64,000 nt of DNA from Acinetobacter chinensis (GCF_002165375.2 NZ_CP032134.1:3410001-3474000); one strand, 5' to 3'. Shown: positions 45,472 through 53,839, numbered from the stretch's first letter. Made by a program: numbers and translations. The notes: generated by a model from the letters alone, not told the origin.

Positions 45472-46122
45472 TTAAATACCGTATTTCACGCGGTAAGCTT
45501 CCATTTTCGCCAATGCATCCTTTTCACCTTTTGCGTCCAGATAATTCATCAGGTCTTTCATGGTAATCAGCGCATGTACTGGAATTTCCAGTTCTTTCTG
45601 AACTTCCTGAATTGCAGACAGTTCACCCTGACCTTTTTCCTGGCGATCCAGCGCAACGAGTACACCTGCAATGGTTGCTCCTGCATTTTTCAGCACAGTG
45701 ACCACTTCACGGATTGCTGTTCCTGCAGTGATAACATCATCAATAATCCAGACTTTCTGACCATGAACCGAAGCACCAACCAGCACACCGCCTTCGCCAT
45801 GATCTTTTGCTTCCTTACGGTTAAAACCCCACGGTACACTGACACCATGATTCTGTGAAAGTGCAACAGCGGTTGCTGCAACAAAAGGAATACCCTTGTA
45901 GGCAGGCCCAAAAATCACTTCCACATTTTTACACTGAGTCAACTTATCCGCATAGCCTGAAGCCAGCAATGACAAAGCTTCACCGTCATTCAACAGACCG
46001 GCATTAAAAAAATAAGGACTCACACGTCCCGATTTTAAAGTAAACTCACCAAATTTAAGCACACCGCGTGATAATGCGAGTTCGATAAAAGCTTGCGGAT
46101 CAAATTGAGCTTGCGTTGACAT
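45472..46122 (-). CDS. pyrE: Orotate phosphoribosyltransferase
   Basis: Type I phosphoribosyltransferase of 216 residues making OMP from orotate and PRPP in pyrimidine synthesis. The PRPP motif is VWIIDDVITAGTAIREV; FGPAYKGIPF and YFFNAGLLNDG are also typical. It is divergent from the crc-like gene, the same pyrE/crc pairing known in Pseudomonas. A long hairpin follows the stop codon. Confidence 0.97.
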   Translation of the reverse strand: MSTQAQFDPQAFIELALSRGVLKFGEFTLKSGRVSPYFFNAGLLNDGEALSLLASGYADKLTQCKNVEVIFGPAYKGIPFVAATAVALSQNHGVSVPWGFNRKEAKDHGEGGVLVGASVHGQKVWIIDDVITAGTAIREVVTVLKNAGATIAGVLVALDRQEKGQGELSAIQEVQKELEIPVHALITMKDLMNYLDAKGEKDALAKMEAYRVKYGI

Positions 46123-46162
46123 GAGGTGCTCCAGAATTCATACATTGAGGTTATGACTGCGC

Positions 46163-46981
46163 ATGATACCAAAGAGTAGCTACCCAGGTGATCAAAAAAT
46201 TCTAAGAGTCGTGTCAATTAACGTCAACGGATTACGATCATCTGTCACAAAAGGTTTGCTTGAGTGGATGGAACAGTCTGAAGCAGATGTTATCTGTATT
46301 CAGGAAAGCCGGATCACACACGCTCAGTGGACTGACAAATTCAAACCTGAAGGATGGTATACCCACCTGTTTCCTGCGGAACGTCCAGGCTATGCAGGTA
46401 CCGCGATTTACAGCCGACTGCCTTTTGTTTCAGTCACAGATGGACTTGGCTTTGAACTGGCAGATTCTCAGGGGCGTTTTATCAGTGCTGAATTTGACCT
46501 GGGACTGGATCAGACCGCTCACATCTGCTCGCTTTATCTGCCGTCCGGATCATCCGGTGATGAAGCACAGGCACGTAAAGATCATTTTCTTGAAGAATAT
46601 ACAAAAATTTTAAAACAATGGCGTGATGAAAATAAATCCATCATTGTCTGCGGCGATTACAATATTGTTCACAAGCGTATAGATATCAAAAACTGGTCTG
46701 GCAATCAGAAATCTTCAGGCTGTCTGCCACATGAACGTGCGTGGCTGGATCATATTTATGATGAACTGGGCTATGTGGATACATTCAGGGAAGTGCGTAA
46801 AGAAGCTGAACTGTATTCGTGGTGGTCCAACCGGGGGCAGGCTCGTGCCAAGAATGTCGGTTGGCGGATTGACTACCAGGCATGCTCACCTGACTGGAAA
46901 GACCGCACGCTCAATGCCTGGGTCTATAAAGACAGCTGGTTCAGCGACCATGCACCAGTCATTATTGACTATAAAATCTGA
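46163..46981 (+). CDS. crc: Crc-like protein of the exonuclease-endonuclease-phosphatase family
   Basis: Protein of 272 residues resembling exonuclease III and Crc, the partner of Hfq in carbon catabolite repression. Crc-like stretches include SINVNGLRSSVTKGLLEWM and GYVDTFREVRKEAELYSWW, and the pyrE neighbour matches Pseudomonas. Unlike Pseudomonas Crc as I recall it, the nuclease residues are all present: Asn20, Glu48 (CIQES), Tyr125, Asp165 and Asn167 (GDYNIVH), Asp237, and Asp262/His263 (SDHAP). It could therefore be a true exonuclease III instead. The start at ATG 46163 has GAGG 12 bases upstream, rather far. A terminator follows the gene. Confidence 0.8.
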   Translation: MIPKSSYPGDQKILRVVSINVNGLRSSVTKGLLEWMEQSEADVICIQESRITHAQWTDKFKPEGWYTHLFPAERPGYAGTAIYSRLPFVSVTDGLGFELADSQGRFISAEFDLGLDQTAHICSLYLPSGSSGDEAQARKDHFLEEYTKILKQWRDENKSIIVCGDYNIVHKRIDIKNWSGNQKSSGCLPHERAWLDHIYDELGYVDTFREVRKEAELYSWWSNRGQARAKNVGWRIDYQACSPDWKDRTLNAWVYKDSWFSDHAPVIIDYKI

Positions 46982-46989
46982 ACCGCAGA

Positions 46990-47034
46990 ACATTATTCAG
47001 TGAACATACGTTTACTGAATAATGTGTTTTCTCT
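46990..47034 (+). terminator. Intrinsic terminator of the crc-like gene
   Basis: ACATTATTCAGT (46990-47001) pairs perfectly with ACTGAATAATGT (47014-47025), followed by GTTTTCTCTT. It isolates the downstream small-RNA locus from read-through. Confidence 0.85.
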
Positions 47035-47062
47035 TACATAAGCTGTCGCGTTTGCTACTTAT

Positions 47063-47090
47063 TTTACAGTCCAATTACGAGCATTATAGT
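47063..47090 (+). promoter_or_regulatory. Promoter of the candidate small RNA
   Basis: TTTACA (47063-47068) and TATAGT (47085-47090) are 16 bp apart, five of six and five of six to consensus. Transcription would start near 47097. A CTTACA at 47033 recalls half of a GacA-type upstream element, but the other half is not at the expected spacing. Confidence 0.55.
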
Positions 47091-47096
47091 CGCACG

Positions 47097-47244
47097 GCAC
47101 AGGGATGGTTGTCAGGATGACAGCAAAAGGATTGGAAGCCGTAGGATGAAAAAGATACACTGCCTGCAGTGAATCTCAAGGACGTGACATTGGACGTTGA
47201 AATGAGACCCGCATGATCAGGATGATTAAATGCGGGTTTTCTCT
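47097..47244 (+). ncRNA. Candidate CsrA/RsmA-sequestering small RNA (RsmY/RsmZ-like)
   Basis: About 148 nt between its own promoter and an intrinsic terminator, with no open frame. It holds eight GGA trinucleotides (at 47103, 47115, 47129, 47134, 47144, 47180, 47192 and 47220), far more than its surroundings. Several sit in hairpin loops: TGTC-AGGAT-GACA near 47111-47122 and ATC-AGGAT-GAT (47216-47226), the latter nested in the terminator loop. GGA in hairpin loops is the recognition unit for CsrA/RsmA, and this arrangement is that of the RsmX/Y/Z and CsrB sRNAs, which titrate the protein. Direct family membership is inferred, not shown. Confidence 0.65.
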
Positions 47245-47245
47245 T
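47207..47245 (+). terminator. Intrinsic terminator of the candidate small RNA
   Basis: ACCCGCAT (47207-47214) pairs with ATGCGGGT (47230-47237), followed by TTTCTCTTTT. Its 15-nt loop holds the smaller GGA hairpin. Confidence 0.85.
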
Positions 47246-47445
47246 TTCTGCTACCCTTGAATTTTTATTATTCTGTTATTTGAATTATGAAGCATTCTTT
47301 ATAGCCTTCATTCTGACCATGACAGGTTTCATTTTCATGACATTCTTCACACTTTTTCAGATAAATATTTTCAGTCATGCGGAATGGTACTTTTCAGCAA
47401 AAAACGCTACCCTGACATGCGCCCATACTGAAAACAGGAAAATGT

Positions 47446-47796
47446 ATGCTGAAAATTTATGGCATTAAAAACTGCAGTTCCATGAAAAAAGCCTTTGATC
47501 TGCTGAATGAACTGAATCTGCCTTACGAATTCCATGATTATAAAAAACAGGGCATAGATGCCGAGTCCATTCAAAAGTGGCTTGAGCAAGCCGGACAGGA
47601 TGTTATTCTGAATAAAAAAGGAACGACATGGAAAAAACTGACCGAACAGGAACAGCAGCATGCACTGTCCAGTGAAGCAGCACTGATTGAAACACTGATG
47701 ACTCACAGCAGCATAATTAAGCGACCGGTACTTGAAACTGAACAGGGACTGCTGGTTGGCTTTGACGAAGCAGCTTACCGCAAATTATCCGCATAA
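47446..47796 (+). CDS. ArsC/Spx-family thioredoxin-fold protein (YffB-like)
   Basis: Protein of 116 residues with the YffB-type start YGIKNCSSMKKAF. The single conserved Cys10 sits where arsenate reductases have their catalytic cysteine, but the second motif differs from true arsenate reductases. KKPVLE-like text near the end appears here as KRPVLETEQGLLVGFDE, typical for the family. YffB-like proteins may be glutathione-dependent thiol reductases; the role is unproven. It lies about 200 bp downstream of the candidate small RNA and ends in a strong terminator. Confidence 0.85.
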   Translation: MLKIYGIKNCSSMKKAFDLLNELNLPYEFHDYKKQGIDAESIQKWLEQAGQDVILNKKGTTWKKLTEQEQQHALSSEAALIETLMTHSSIIKRPVLETEQGLLVGFDEAAYRKLSA

Positions 47797-47840
47797 TTTT
47801 TATGGTTTTCGGCACATCAACCATGCTGATGTACTGAACA

Positions 47841-47872
47841 AAAAAAGCCCGAATCTGTTCGGGCTTTTTTTA
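47841..47872. terminator. Bidirectional terminator, arsC-like / DUF2147
   Basis: AAAAAAGCCCGAA (47841-47853) pairs with TTCGGGCTTTTTT (47858-47870). It serves both convergent genes. Confidence 0.94.
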
Positions 47873-47892
47873 ATGGACTGCGTCTGTCTCAA

Positions 47893-48330
47893 TCAGTTTG
47901 CACGAATCCAGGTTTGGTTACGACCTAAAGCAGCAACACCGATATAACCTCTCAGCTCAAGTTTCTTACCGCCAGAAGCCAGTTCACCTTTCAGCTTATA
48001 AGTTTTACCAGACTGAGGATCAAGAATTGAACCATTGCCATAACTGGTTCCGCCTGTATTTTTCAGACCATGAATAATCGTTAAACCTTTCAGTGATTTA
48101 TTGTTATAAGGTCCTTCACACTTGGTACAGGCGTTTTCTTCACCTGGTGTCAGAATGTTCTGGATGCTGGCCGTCAGCGTACCGTTTTTCTGTTCAGTGA
48201 ACTTCACAACCGCTTTCGGTTGCTTGGTTTTATCGTCAATCGTTTTCCAGACCGTGCCATTCAGCGGGTCTGCTGCATTAGCTAAAGCTGTCAATCCGAG
48301 CAATCCTAATGCAAGTGCAATTTTTTTCAT
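47893..48330 (-). CDS. DUF2147 family secreted protein
   Basis: Protein of 145 residues from ATG 48330. The signal peptide MKKIALALGLLGLTALANA ends before ADPLNG. DUF2147 features: WKTIDDKTKQPKAVVKF, a CTKCEG cysteine pair and a final glycine-rich part with YKLKGELASGGKKLELRGY and LGRNQTW. A longer frame to 48396 lies in the leader. The family is periplasmic or extracellular and of unknown function. The beta-rich domain is small and possibly lipocalin-like. Confidence 0.86.
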   Translation of the reverse strand: MKKIALALGLLGLTALANAADPLNGTVWKTIDDKTKQPKAVVKFTEQKNGTLTASIQNILTPGEENACTKCEGPYNNKSLKGLTIIHGLKNTGGTSYGNGSILDPQSGKTYKLKGELASGGKKLELRGYIGVAALGRNQTWIRAN

Positions 48331-48486
48331 TTTTGTTTGTTTCCCTGGTCTGTTGTAGACGACTTTAAGTATTAAAAAGTCACAACAATTTTGCAATTTT
48401 TGAATGTGACCATTTAGTGTAACCTTGTAAGTTGTGTTGGTAAATATGCTCGTATTCTATAAAACAAAGAACAAGATGGAAAAAAC

Positions 48487-49398
48487 ATGAAGATCGCACC
48501 CATGTGGAAACAAATTATTACAGAAAGTATTTTAAAGACCGCCATCCGTACCCCCAGTCAGTTCACTCTGCCTGTCGGAAGTCTCAGATTTGCACTTGAA
48601 CAGATGTGTCGGATTTTCCCGCAGAACAGAGATATTCAGGTACGTGCCCTTCGACTTTCCGGCATCCGTGCAGAAGAGCTGAAACCGCAGAAAGAATCAA
48701 CTCAGCTGATTCTGCATATTCATGGCGGTGCTTTTTTCCTGGGTTCATTAAATACTCATCGGGCATTTCTGAGCGATCTTGCTGCGCGTACACAAATGCA
48801 GGTCATTCATGTGGACTACCCTCTTTCACCTGAACATCCTTATCCGGAAGCAGTCGATGCATTATTTGATGTTTACTGCACTTTAATTGATCAGGGGATT
48901 CAGTCAAAAGATATTATTCTTTCCGGAGATTCATGTGGTGCCAACCTCGCTCTTGCACTGACCCTGAAAATACGCAATGAACAGATGCCACAGGTCAGTG
49001 GTCTGATGCTGCTGTCTCCCTTTCTGGATCTGACTCTGACTGGAAACTCCATCCGTAACAACCGTAAACATGATGCCCTGCTTTCACCTGAAGCATTGGA
49101 AGCAGGTATTGCCTACTATGTTCCAGCCGGCATGGATAAGGCTGATCCTAAAGTCTCTCCTTTATTTGATGACTTCAAGGGTCTTCCACCAACACTGGTG
49201 CAGATTGGTTCTAAAGAAATTTTACTGGATGACGCCGAGCGTTTTAAGAAGAAAGCGGTCGAAGCGGGTGTACAGGTCAGTTATAAGCTTTACACGGGCA
49301 TGTGGCATAACTTTCAGATGTTCCATCACTGGTTTGATGAAGCAGAACGTGCGCTGGCAGATATTGCCGAATTTGCACATCAGTGTGATGCGGACTGA
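48487..49398 (+). CDS. Alpha/beta hydrolase, hormone-sensitive-lipase family esterase
   Basis: Esterase of 303 residues. The HSL-family oxyanion motif HGGAF (from His79) and nucleophile motif GDSCG (Ser149) are clear. The acid is likely Glu244 (GSKEILLDDA), though Asp248 is possible, and the base is His274 (MWHNFQMF). Such enzymes hydrolyse short-chain esters. No signal peptide is visible, so it is cytoplasmic. It is monocistronic, with a strong terminator after it. Physiological substrate unknown. Confidence 0.9.
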   Translation: MKIAPMWKQIITESILKTAIRTPSQFTLPVGSLRFALEQMCRIFPQNRDIQVRALRLSGIRAEELKPQKESTQLILHIHGGAFFLGSLNTHRAFLSDLAARTQMQVIHVDYPLSPEHPYPEAVDALFDVYCTLIDQGIQSKDIILSGDSCGANLALALTLKIRNEQMPQVSGLMLLSPFLDLTLTGNSIRNNRKHDALLSPEALEAGIAYYVPAGMDKADPKVSPLFDDFKGLPPTLVQIGSKEILLDDAERFKKKAVEAGVQVSYKLYTGMWHNFQMFHHWFDEAERALADIAEFAHQCDAD

Positions 49399-49410
49399 AA
49401 CATAACGCAT

Positions 49411-49442
49411 AAAAAAGGTCAGCATAACGCTGACCTTTTTTT
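49411..49442. terminator. Bidirectional terminator, esterase / azoR
   Basis: AAAAAAGGTCAGC (49411-49423) pairs with GCTGACCTTTTTT (49429-49441) around ATAAC, between convergent genes. Confidence 0.94.
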
Positions 49443-49459
49443 ATGTATACAGACGGGTA

Positions 49460-50026
49460 TCAGATTGCCTGAACCTGTGCCAGCGCATCTGAAAGTGCTT
49501 TGCTTTTCAGTTCATCGCCCATGTTGACACCTTCAGCACGAACCACCTGAATATCGGTCACACCGGTAAAGCCAAATACCGTTTTCAACAGACCTTCCTG
49601 AAAGTCAGCCGGACTGTTGTCGCCATACACACCGCCACGACTGCTGGCGATATACACTTTTTTATCACCAGCCAGACCCACAGCACCATTTTCAGTATAT
49701 TTGAATGTTTTGCCTGCAACTGCAATACGATCAATCCACGCTTTCAGTGCAGATGACAGACCGAAGTTATACATGGCTGCACCCACTACAACCACATCTG
49801 CATCCAGATACTGCTGGATCAGTTTTTCACCCAGCGCTGACTGCTCAGCATTCTGTCCCATCAGAATGTCTGCGGTCAGATGTGGAATTTCCTGCTGTGC
49901 CAGATCAAGATACTGCACCTCAGCAGTGCTGTTACCCGCCTGAAGCTGTTTAACAATCGCCTGACTCAGTTGACGTGAAACAGATGCATCGCCCAAAATA
50001 CTTGAATCAATATGTAGAACTTTCAT
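49460..50026 (-). CDS. azoR: FMN-dependent NADH-azoreductase
   Basis: Flavodoxin-fold quinone/azo reductase of 188 residues from ATG 50026. FMN-phosphate loop near SSILGDASVSRQLS, then AAMYNFGLSSALKAWIDR and SSRGGVYGD, all typical of AzoR. It carries out two-electron reduction of quinones and azo compounds with NADH. The 247-bp gap between it and the divergent diguanylate cyclase carries both promoters; no repressor gene is adjacent. Confidence 0.93.
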   Translation of the reverse strand: MKVLHIDSSILGDASVSRQLSQAIVKQLQAGNSTAEVQYLDLAQQEIPHLTADILMGQNAEQSALGEKLIQQYLDADVVVVGAAMYNFGLSSALKAWIDRIAVAGKTFKYTENGAVGLAGDKKVYIASSRGGVYGDNSPADFQEGLLKTVFGFTGVTDIQVVRAEGVNMGDELKSKALSDALAQVQAI

Positions 50027-50259
50027 GTTATTTCCAAAATGCTTTATCAATAATGGCATTCTATATAAATTACAGTATTGCGATAATCCCTCAATTCAAG
50101 ACACAATATTCTATTTTTGAAACAATCAGTTTTTTCAACTTTCCCCCATCCTGCACTGTTGCTGTTCAAAATTCAGCAGAGTATGCTATGTTATTGAGCA
50201 ACATTAAAAAATTAATATAAGCAACATACTTACATTAGAAAATTCAGGATGAATAAGGG

Positions 50260-50272
50260 GTACAGTCTGTAC
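50260..50272. promoter_or_regulatory. 13-bp palindrome next to the diguanylate cyclase start
   Basis: GTACAG-T-CTGTAC lies immediately before ATG 50274 and follows an AAGGGG that is rather distant for a ribosome site. It could be an operator or a leader hairpin that hides the start codon. Weak evidence. Confidence 0.25.
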
Positions 50273-50273
50273 A

Positions 50274-51476
50274 ATGAAAGCACTGTTTTCATCGGTTAAA
50301 AGCTCCTCATTAAAAACAAAAATGGTGGAGAGTCTGTTCGAAAGTGGTCCCGTCATGAACTGGGGCACGCTGAATAAATGCATTCTGATGCTGATTCTTG
50401 CGGCAGGCGTACACCTGACCTGGGTCATCTGGAAAGGCACTATTATTCTGAATCCTGAGCTATGGCAATGGGTTGACCTGGCGTTGATTAAAAAACAGAT
50501 TCAGCTCAATATTGTCTTTCTGATTCTTTTTACCCTGATGATTATTCCCTGCCGTTTATGGGCTGAAAAAAAATGGGTTCAGCAGTGGTTCCCTTACATC
50601 TCGGTCGGTATTTTTGTTGCATCCATCTGCCGTGATGGTTATCTGATCGGTGTGCTCAGTCCTGCGACCATGATTTCCTATGTCAGCCTGGTCACAGTTG
50701 GACTGGTGCTGCTCCCAAGAGTGCTTGTCTACTGTGCTTTTATACCCGCAACCATTTTTCTGGCAGGCTGTGGCTATCTCAGTTATATGGGGGTAATGAC
50801 CTATGCACCTATTTTTCATCTGAGCGGTTACAGCTACACAAACGGCTTCTGGATTCTTTCCATGCTGTTTTTTATCATTCCAATTCTGTGTACCTGTCTG
50901 TTTCTGTTCGAATCGCTTCTGAGCCAGTGGCGTCACAGAGAGCAGCTGATTCAACATTTAAGTCAGGTTGACCCACTGACCAATACACGCAACCGCCGAA
51001 GCATCAATGAATGCCTGGAACAGCTGGATGTACTCAATGAAAAGGAAAGTGCAGTATATGCTGTGGTACTGGTCGACCTGGATCATTTCAAGCTGATCAA
51101 CGACCGTTTTGGACATCATAAAGGTGATGAAGCACTGATTCTGGTCAGTGATGAACTGTCAAAACATGTCAGAGACAGTGATATTGTCGGGCGTTTTGGC
51201 GGTGAAGAATTCATTCTGATTCTGCATCATTCTTCTGAACAGCAGGCTCAGCGTATTGCAGAACGCTGTCGTCAGGCGATTGAACAGATTGTACTTTTCA
51301 GTGATGATGAAGAAGCAATTCATATTACAGCCAGTTTTGGTATTGCTGCTTCTGCACCTGGTATCAAACCCATGAAACTGCTGAATCTTGCAGATAAAGC
51401 ACTGTATGAAGCAAAGGCTCAGGGGCGTAATCAGGTCTGTTCATATTTCCACAGTGCTTTTCTGGATACAGTCTGA
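50274..51476 (+). CDS. Membrane-bound diguanylate cyclase (GGDEF)
   Basis: Protein of 400 residues that would make cyclic di-GMP from two GTP. An N-terminal sensor of about six transmembrane helices (roughly residues 35-212) has no recognised soluble ligand domain. The GGDEF domain (about 228-398) has DLDHFKLINDRFGH and the active-site GGEEF at 309-313. The product-inhibition site RxxD (Arg300 to Asp303) is intact exactly five residues before it, so feedback control by c-di-GMP is expected. No EAL domain. Start at ATG 50274 is chosen by default. Confidence 0.93.
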   Translation: MKALFSSVKSSSLKTKMVESLFESGPVMNWGTLNKCILMLILAAGVHLTWVIWKGTIILNPELWQWVDLALIKKQIQLNIVFLILFTLMIIPCRLWAEKKWVQQWFPYISVGIFVASICRDGYLIGVLSPATMISYVSLVTVGLVLLPRVLVYCAFIPATIFLAGCGYLSYMGVMTYAPIFHLSGYSYTNGFWILSMLFFIIPILCTCLFLFESLLSQWRHREQLIQHLSQVDPLTNTRNRRSINECLEQLDVLNEKESAVYAVVLVDLDHFKLINDRFGHHKGDEALILVSDELSKHVRDSDIVGRFGGEEFILILHHSSEQQAQRIAERCRQAIEQIVLFSDDEEAIHITASFGIAASAPGIKPMKLLNLADKALYEAKAQGRNQVCSYFHSAFLDTV

Positions 51477-51509
51477 ATACTGCTGATCCAGAAACCGCCA
51501 TTCCTGAAG

Positions 51510-52181
51510 TTATCCGCCGGATGTACGGTAAGGCTCATCTGCCTGTACAAACAAATGTTCACGTTTTGCAGCATCCATCCACTGTCTGACCGCAGGCAGA
51601 TGCTGTATTTTCTGCATGTATTGCTGACTCAACTCAGTCACAGGCAGCCGGTAGCTCATCAGACGCATCACCACAGGCGCATAAAATGCATCAGCAATAC
51701 TGAAGTCTCCAAAAAGAAAACCATCCGCTTCTGACCAGATCTGCTCCACACGCTGTACATCCTGTCGCAGACCCGCATGCTGCTGCCACAGCTGCTGACC
51801 TACAGCGGATAAATCAGCTTCAATATTCATCGGACACAGACTTCTGAGCTGCATAAAACCACTGTGCATTTCAGCGGCCACTGTTCGGGCTTTGGCTCTT
51901 TGTAACCGATCCTGCGGCCATAACTGCTTTTCTGGAAACTGCTCTGCCAGATATTCTGCAATAGCAAGCGTATCCCAGACAGCCAGCTGATCATGCAGTA
52001 AAACGGGAACTTTTCCTGCTGGACTCAGCTTTGATACCTGCTGTTTAAACTGCCCATCTGCACTGAAATCATCAAAAGCAACGAAATGATCCTGAAATGG
52101 AAGATCGAAATGCTTCAGAATCAGCCATGCACGCATAGACCAGCTGGAGTAATTTTTATTGCCTGTATATAACTGCATCAT
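51510..52181 (-). CDS. Glutathione S-transferase
   Basis: Protein of 223 residues from ATG 52181, with AGGATC upstream. The N-terminal thioredoxin-like domain has LYTGNKNYSSWSMRAW, with a serine-type active site as in zeta/theta-like bacterial GSTs, and the cis-proline region GKVPVLL. The all-helical C-terminal domain has FSIADAFYAPVVMR, the N-capping/hydrophobic staple motif. Likely conjugates or reduces electrophiles with glutathione. Substrate unknown. Confidence 0.9.
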   Translation of the reverse strand: MMQLYTGNKNYSSWSMRAWLILKHFDLPFQDHFVAFDDFSADGQFKQQVSKLSPAGKVPVLLHDQLAVWDTLAIAEYLAEQFPEKQLWPQDRLQRAKARTVAAEMHSGFMQLRSLCPMNIEADLSAVGQQLWQQHAGLRQDVQRVEQIWSEADGFLFGDFSIADAFYAPVVMRLMSYRLPVTELSQQYMQKIQHLPAVRQWMDAAKREHLFVQADEPYRTSGG

Positions 52182-52260
52182 CTTAATGATCCTGAGTGAT
52201 GATTTCTGCTTATACATTAATCTGAATGACGGACTTCAGCAATATTGAACAGGTACTCCA

Positions 52261-52305
52261 GCCCTTGCATTTACATCAGTTTTACCTGCATGAAAATGCA
52301 AGGGC
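52261..52305. repeat. 12-bp perfect inverted repeat
   Basis: GCCCTTGCATTT (52261-52272) and its exact reverse complement (52294-52305) flank a 21-nt loop, between the GST start and the terminator of the next gene. It could be a second, weaker terminator stem or an operator for the GST gene. Confidence 0.4.
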
Positions 52306-52311
52306 TCAGGT

Positions 52312-52341
52312 ATAAAAAAAGAGCAGTTTAAACTGCTCTTT
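52312..52341 (-). terminator. Intrinsic terminator of the outer-membrane protein gene
   Basis: AAAGAGCAGTTT and AAACTGCTCTTT form a continuous palindrome at 52318-52341, followed on the minus strand by a run of T. Confidence 0.9.
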
Positions 52342-52368
52342 GATGTACCAATCCTGTATTGGTCAGAA

Positions 52369-53136
52369 TCAGAACAGATATGAGAAACCTAAGCCTGCCT
52401 GATAGTCACGATCATTACCATTTAAACCAACACCGATACTGGCATCTAGTTGGGTACTCTCATTCAGTGCATAAACAACCCCTGAACCTAAAGCATATTC
52501 ATAATCCTGGCTTTCAGCTTTACGGTATACAAACTCAGAAAAGCCAGAGAGTTTATCGGTAATGGCATATTCAATGGTTGGTACAGCCGTAACAGCCCAG
52601 TCGCTGTTCTGCGCTTCATAACGCATTGTAATCGAGGTGGTCACCAGATCACTGTAATCATAGGAAACCGCTGAAGTCAGACTGTAAATATCATCTTCAT
52701 TGGTGAAACCATCATTTCCTGTTGCAATGATTGCTTCTGCCAGCACAGCCATACTAAGTTTATCATCTTTCAGATCAATGGCTTTTTTGATCCCGATACT
52801 GACATCACCCAGACCATCTTCTTCTACAGACTTGCCTGCTCTTTTGGTCTTGATCCACCCCGGTCCCTGCCAGCCCAACTGAAGTTCCAGATCTTTCGCC
52901 AGACCAGTACGGAACAGCATGTCGCCATTGAGGGTGACTGTTTTTTGCTTTACACCATCTGACACAGTTTCATTATAGCTGGCAGCAGGAATACTCTGCT
53001 CCCAGGCAAGCTGTCCTACAGGTGTAATCCCTGTTCCCATACCTGCGCCAGGGCGGTCAAAAGAAAATTCTGCTGCAACAGCGTTCAGGCTGAAACCGGC
53101 GGCAATCACCACACCAGTAAATTTAAAAACTGACAT
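52369..53136 (-). CDS. Outer-membrane protein, phenol-degradation MetA-like family
   Basis: Protein of 255 residues with a signal peptide ending AVAA or nearby before EFSFDRPGAG. The mature part is a run of amphipathic beta strands ending YQAGLGFSYLF, with a terminal Phe, as in outer-membrane barrels. The opening SFDRPGAGMGTGITPVG and the overall pattern resemble the Phenol_MetA_deg family of putative transporters. No aromatic-degradation genes are nearby. The ankyrin-type gene lies 16 bp upstream in the same direction, so the two may be co-transcribed. Function unknown. Confidence 0.75.
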   Translation of the reverse strand: MSVFKFTGVVIAAGFSLNAVAAEFSFDRPGAGMGTGITPVGQLAWEQSIPAASYNETVSDGVKQKTVTLNGDMLFRTGLAKDLELQLGWQGPGWIKTKRAGKSVEEDGLGDVSIGIKKAIDLKDDKLSMAVLAEAIIATGNDGFTNEDDIYSLTSAVSYDYSDLVTTSITMRYEAQNSDWAVTAVPTIEYAITDKLSGFSEFVYRKAESQDYEYALGSGVVYALNESTQLDASIGVGLNGNDRDYQAGLGFSYLF

Positions 53137-53152
53137 AATATATCCCGTTGAT

Positions 53153-53695
53153 TTATGTTAATTCTTTGGTCATTTTTGCACCATGACTGCGTAACAGTTC
53201 CAGTGTCTGCTTTTCTTCAGGCAATGATTCTGCCCAGTTAATTTCGTCAAACTCACAGTCAAAAAACAGATCACTGATGGAGGACAGAATGGTCAGACCT
53301 TCATCATCTTTACTGTTCGGCTCAACCTGAGCCTCAAGTAAACGTTTAACCGCAGGTACACATGCTGAGCTTGCTGCATCCCAGAGGGGTCCATAAACTT
53401 CCTCTGTATCCCACAGATGAAGGTTCACTTTTGCCTGAATAAGTGCTTCCAGAATATCCATGTGTGCTGCCAGTAACTGCTGTTTCTGATCTTCAGAAAG
53501 CGGCTCACCTGTTTCATAGGCTTCACAGACCTGCTCCCACCACTGGAACAGACCGTCTGACCAGACAGAGATTGCAGGTCCTTTTTCAGGATCAATAAAA
53601 TCAGGGTCAAGACCTTCTGCAAGAAGGCGCTGTACAAGAGCGACGTTCAGTTCTTCAATGGCCTGAACCAGAACCTGTTGCTGTGCTGTTAGCAT
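53153..53695 (-). CDS. Ankyrin-repeat-like protein
   Basis: Acidic cytoplasmic protein of 180 residues. Helix-turn-helix pairs with ankyrin character can be seen at about residues 8-35 (LNVALVQRLLAEGLDPDFID), 78-110 (HMDILEALIQAKVNLHLWD) and 115-140 (CVPAVKRLLEAQVEPNSKDD), plus a final half-repeat ending LLRSHGAKM. Ankyrin repeats mediate protein binding; the partner is unknown. It precedes the outer-membrane protein gene by 16 bp. Confidence 0.8.
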   Translation of the reverse strand: MLTAQQQVLVQAIEELNVALVQRLLAEGLDPDFIDPEKGPAISVWSDGLFQWWEQVCEAYETGEPLSEDQKQQLLAAHMDILEALIQAKVNLHLWDTEEVYGPLWDAASSACVPAVKRLLEAQVEPNSKDDEGLTILSSISDLFFDCEFDEINWAESLPEEKQTLELLRSHGAKMTKELT

Positions 53696-53792
53696 GGAGA
53701 GGAATCTCTTCTGTATATTTTTGTCTATTATGCCCAGTAATATGGACTTTGTTCTGTGTAAATATGCGACAACCTGATTTTTTATGTCAATA

Positions 53793-53818
53793 AAAAAAGC
53801 CCCTCAGGGCTTTTTTCA
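53793..53818 (-). terminator. Intrinsic terminator of hpf
   Basis: AAAAAAGCCC (53793-53802), CTCA loop, GGGCTTTTTT (53807-53816), with A/T runs on both sides. It separates hpf from the ankyrin gene. Confidence 0.93.
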
Positions 53819-53839
53819 GTTTCAGGTCAGACCTGAAAA

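Noticed and set aside
44881..45858. 325-codon frame antisense to pyrE and the unknown membrane gene
   Set aside because: pyrE on the other strand is certain, and this frame is rich in His, Phe and Cys, as expected for a shadow.
47021..47038. GacA-type upstream element (TGTAAG-N6-CTTACA) for the small RNA
   Set aside because: Only the right half CTTACA is present; the left half does not fit at the required spacing.
47280..47468. 62-codon frame with hydrophobic segment before the YffB-like gene
   Set aside because: It begins only at TTG without a ribosome site and runs into the next gene's start.
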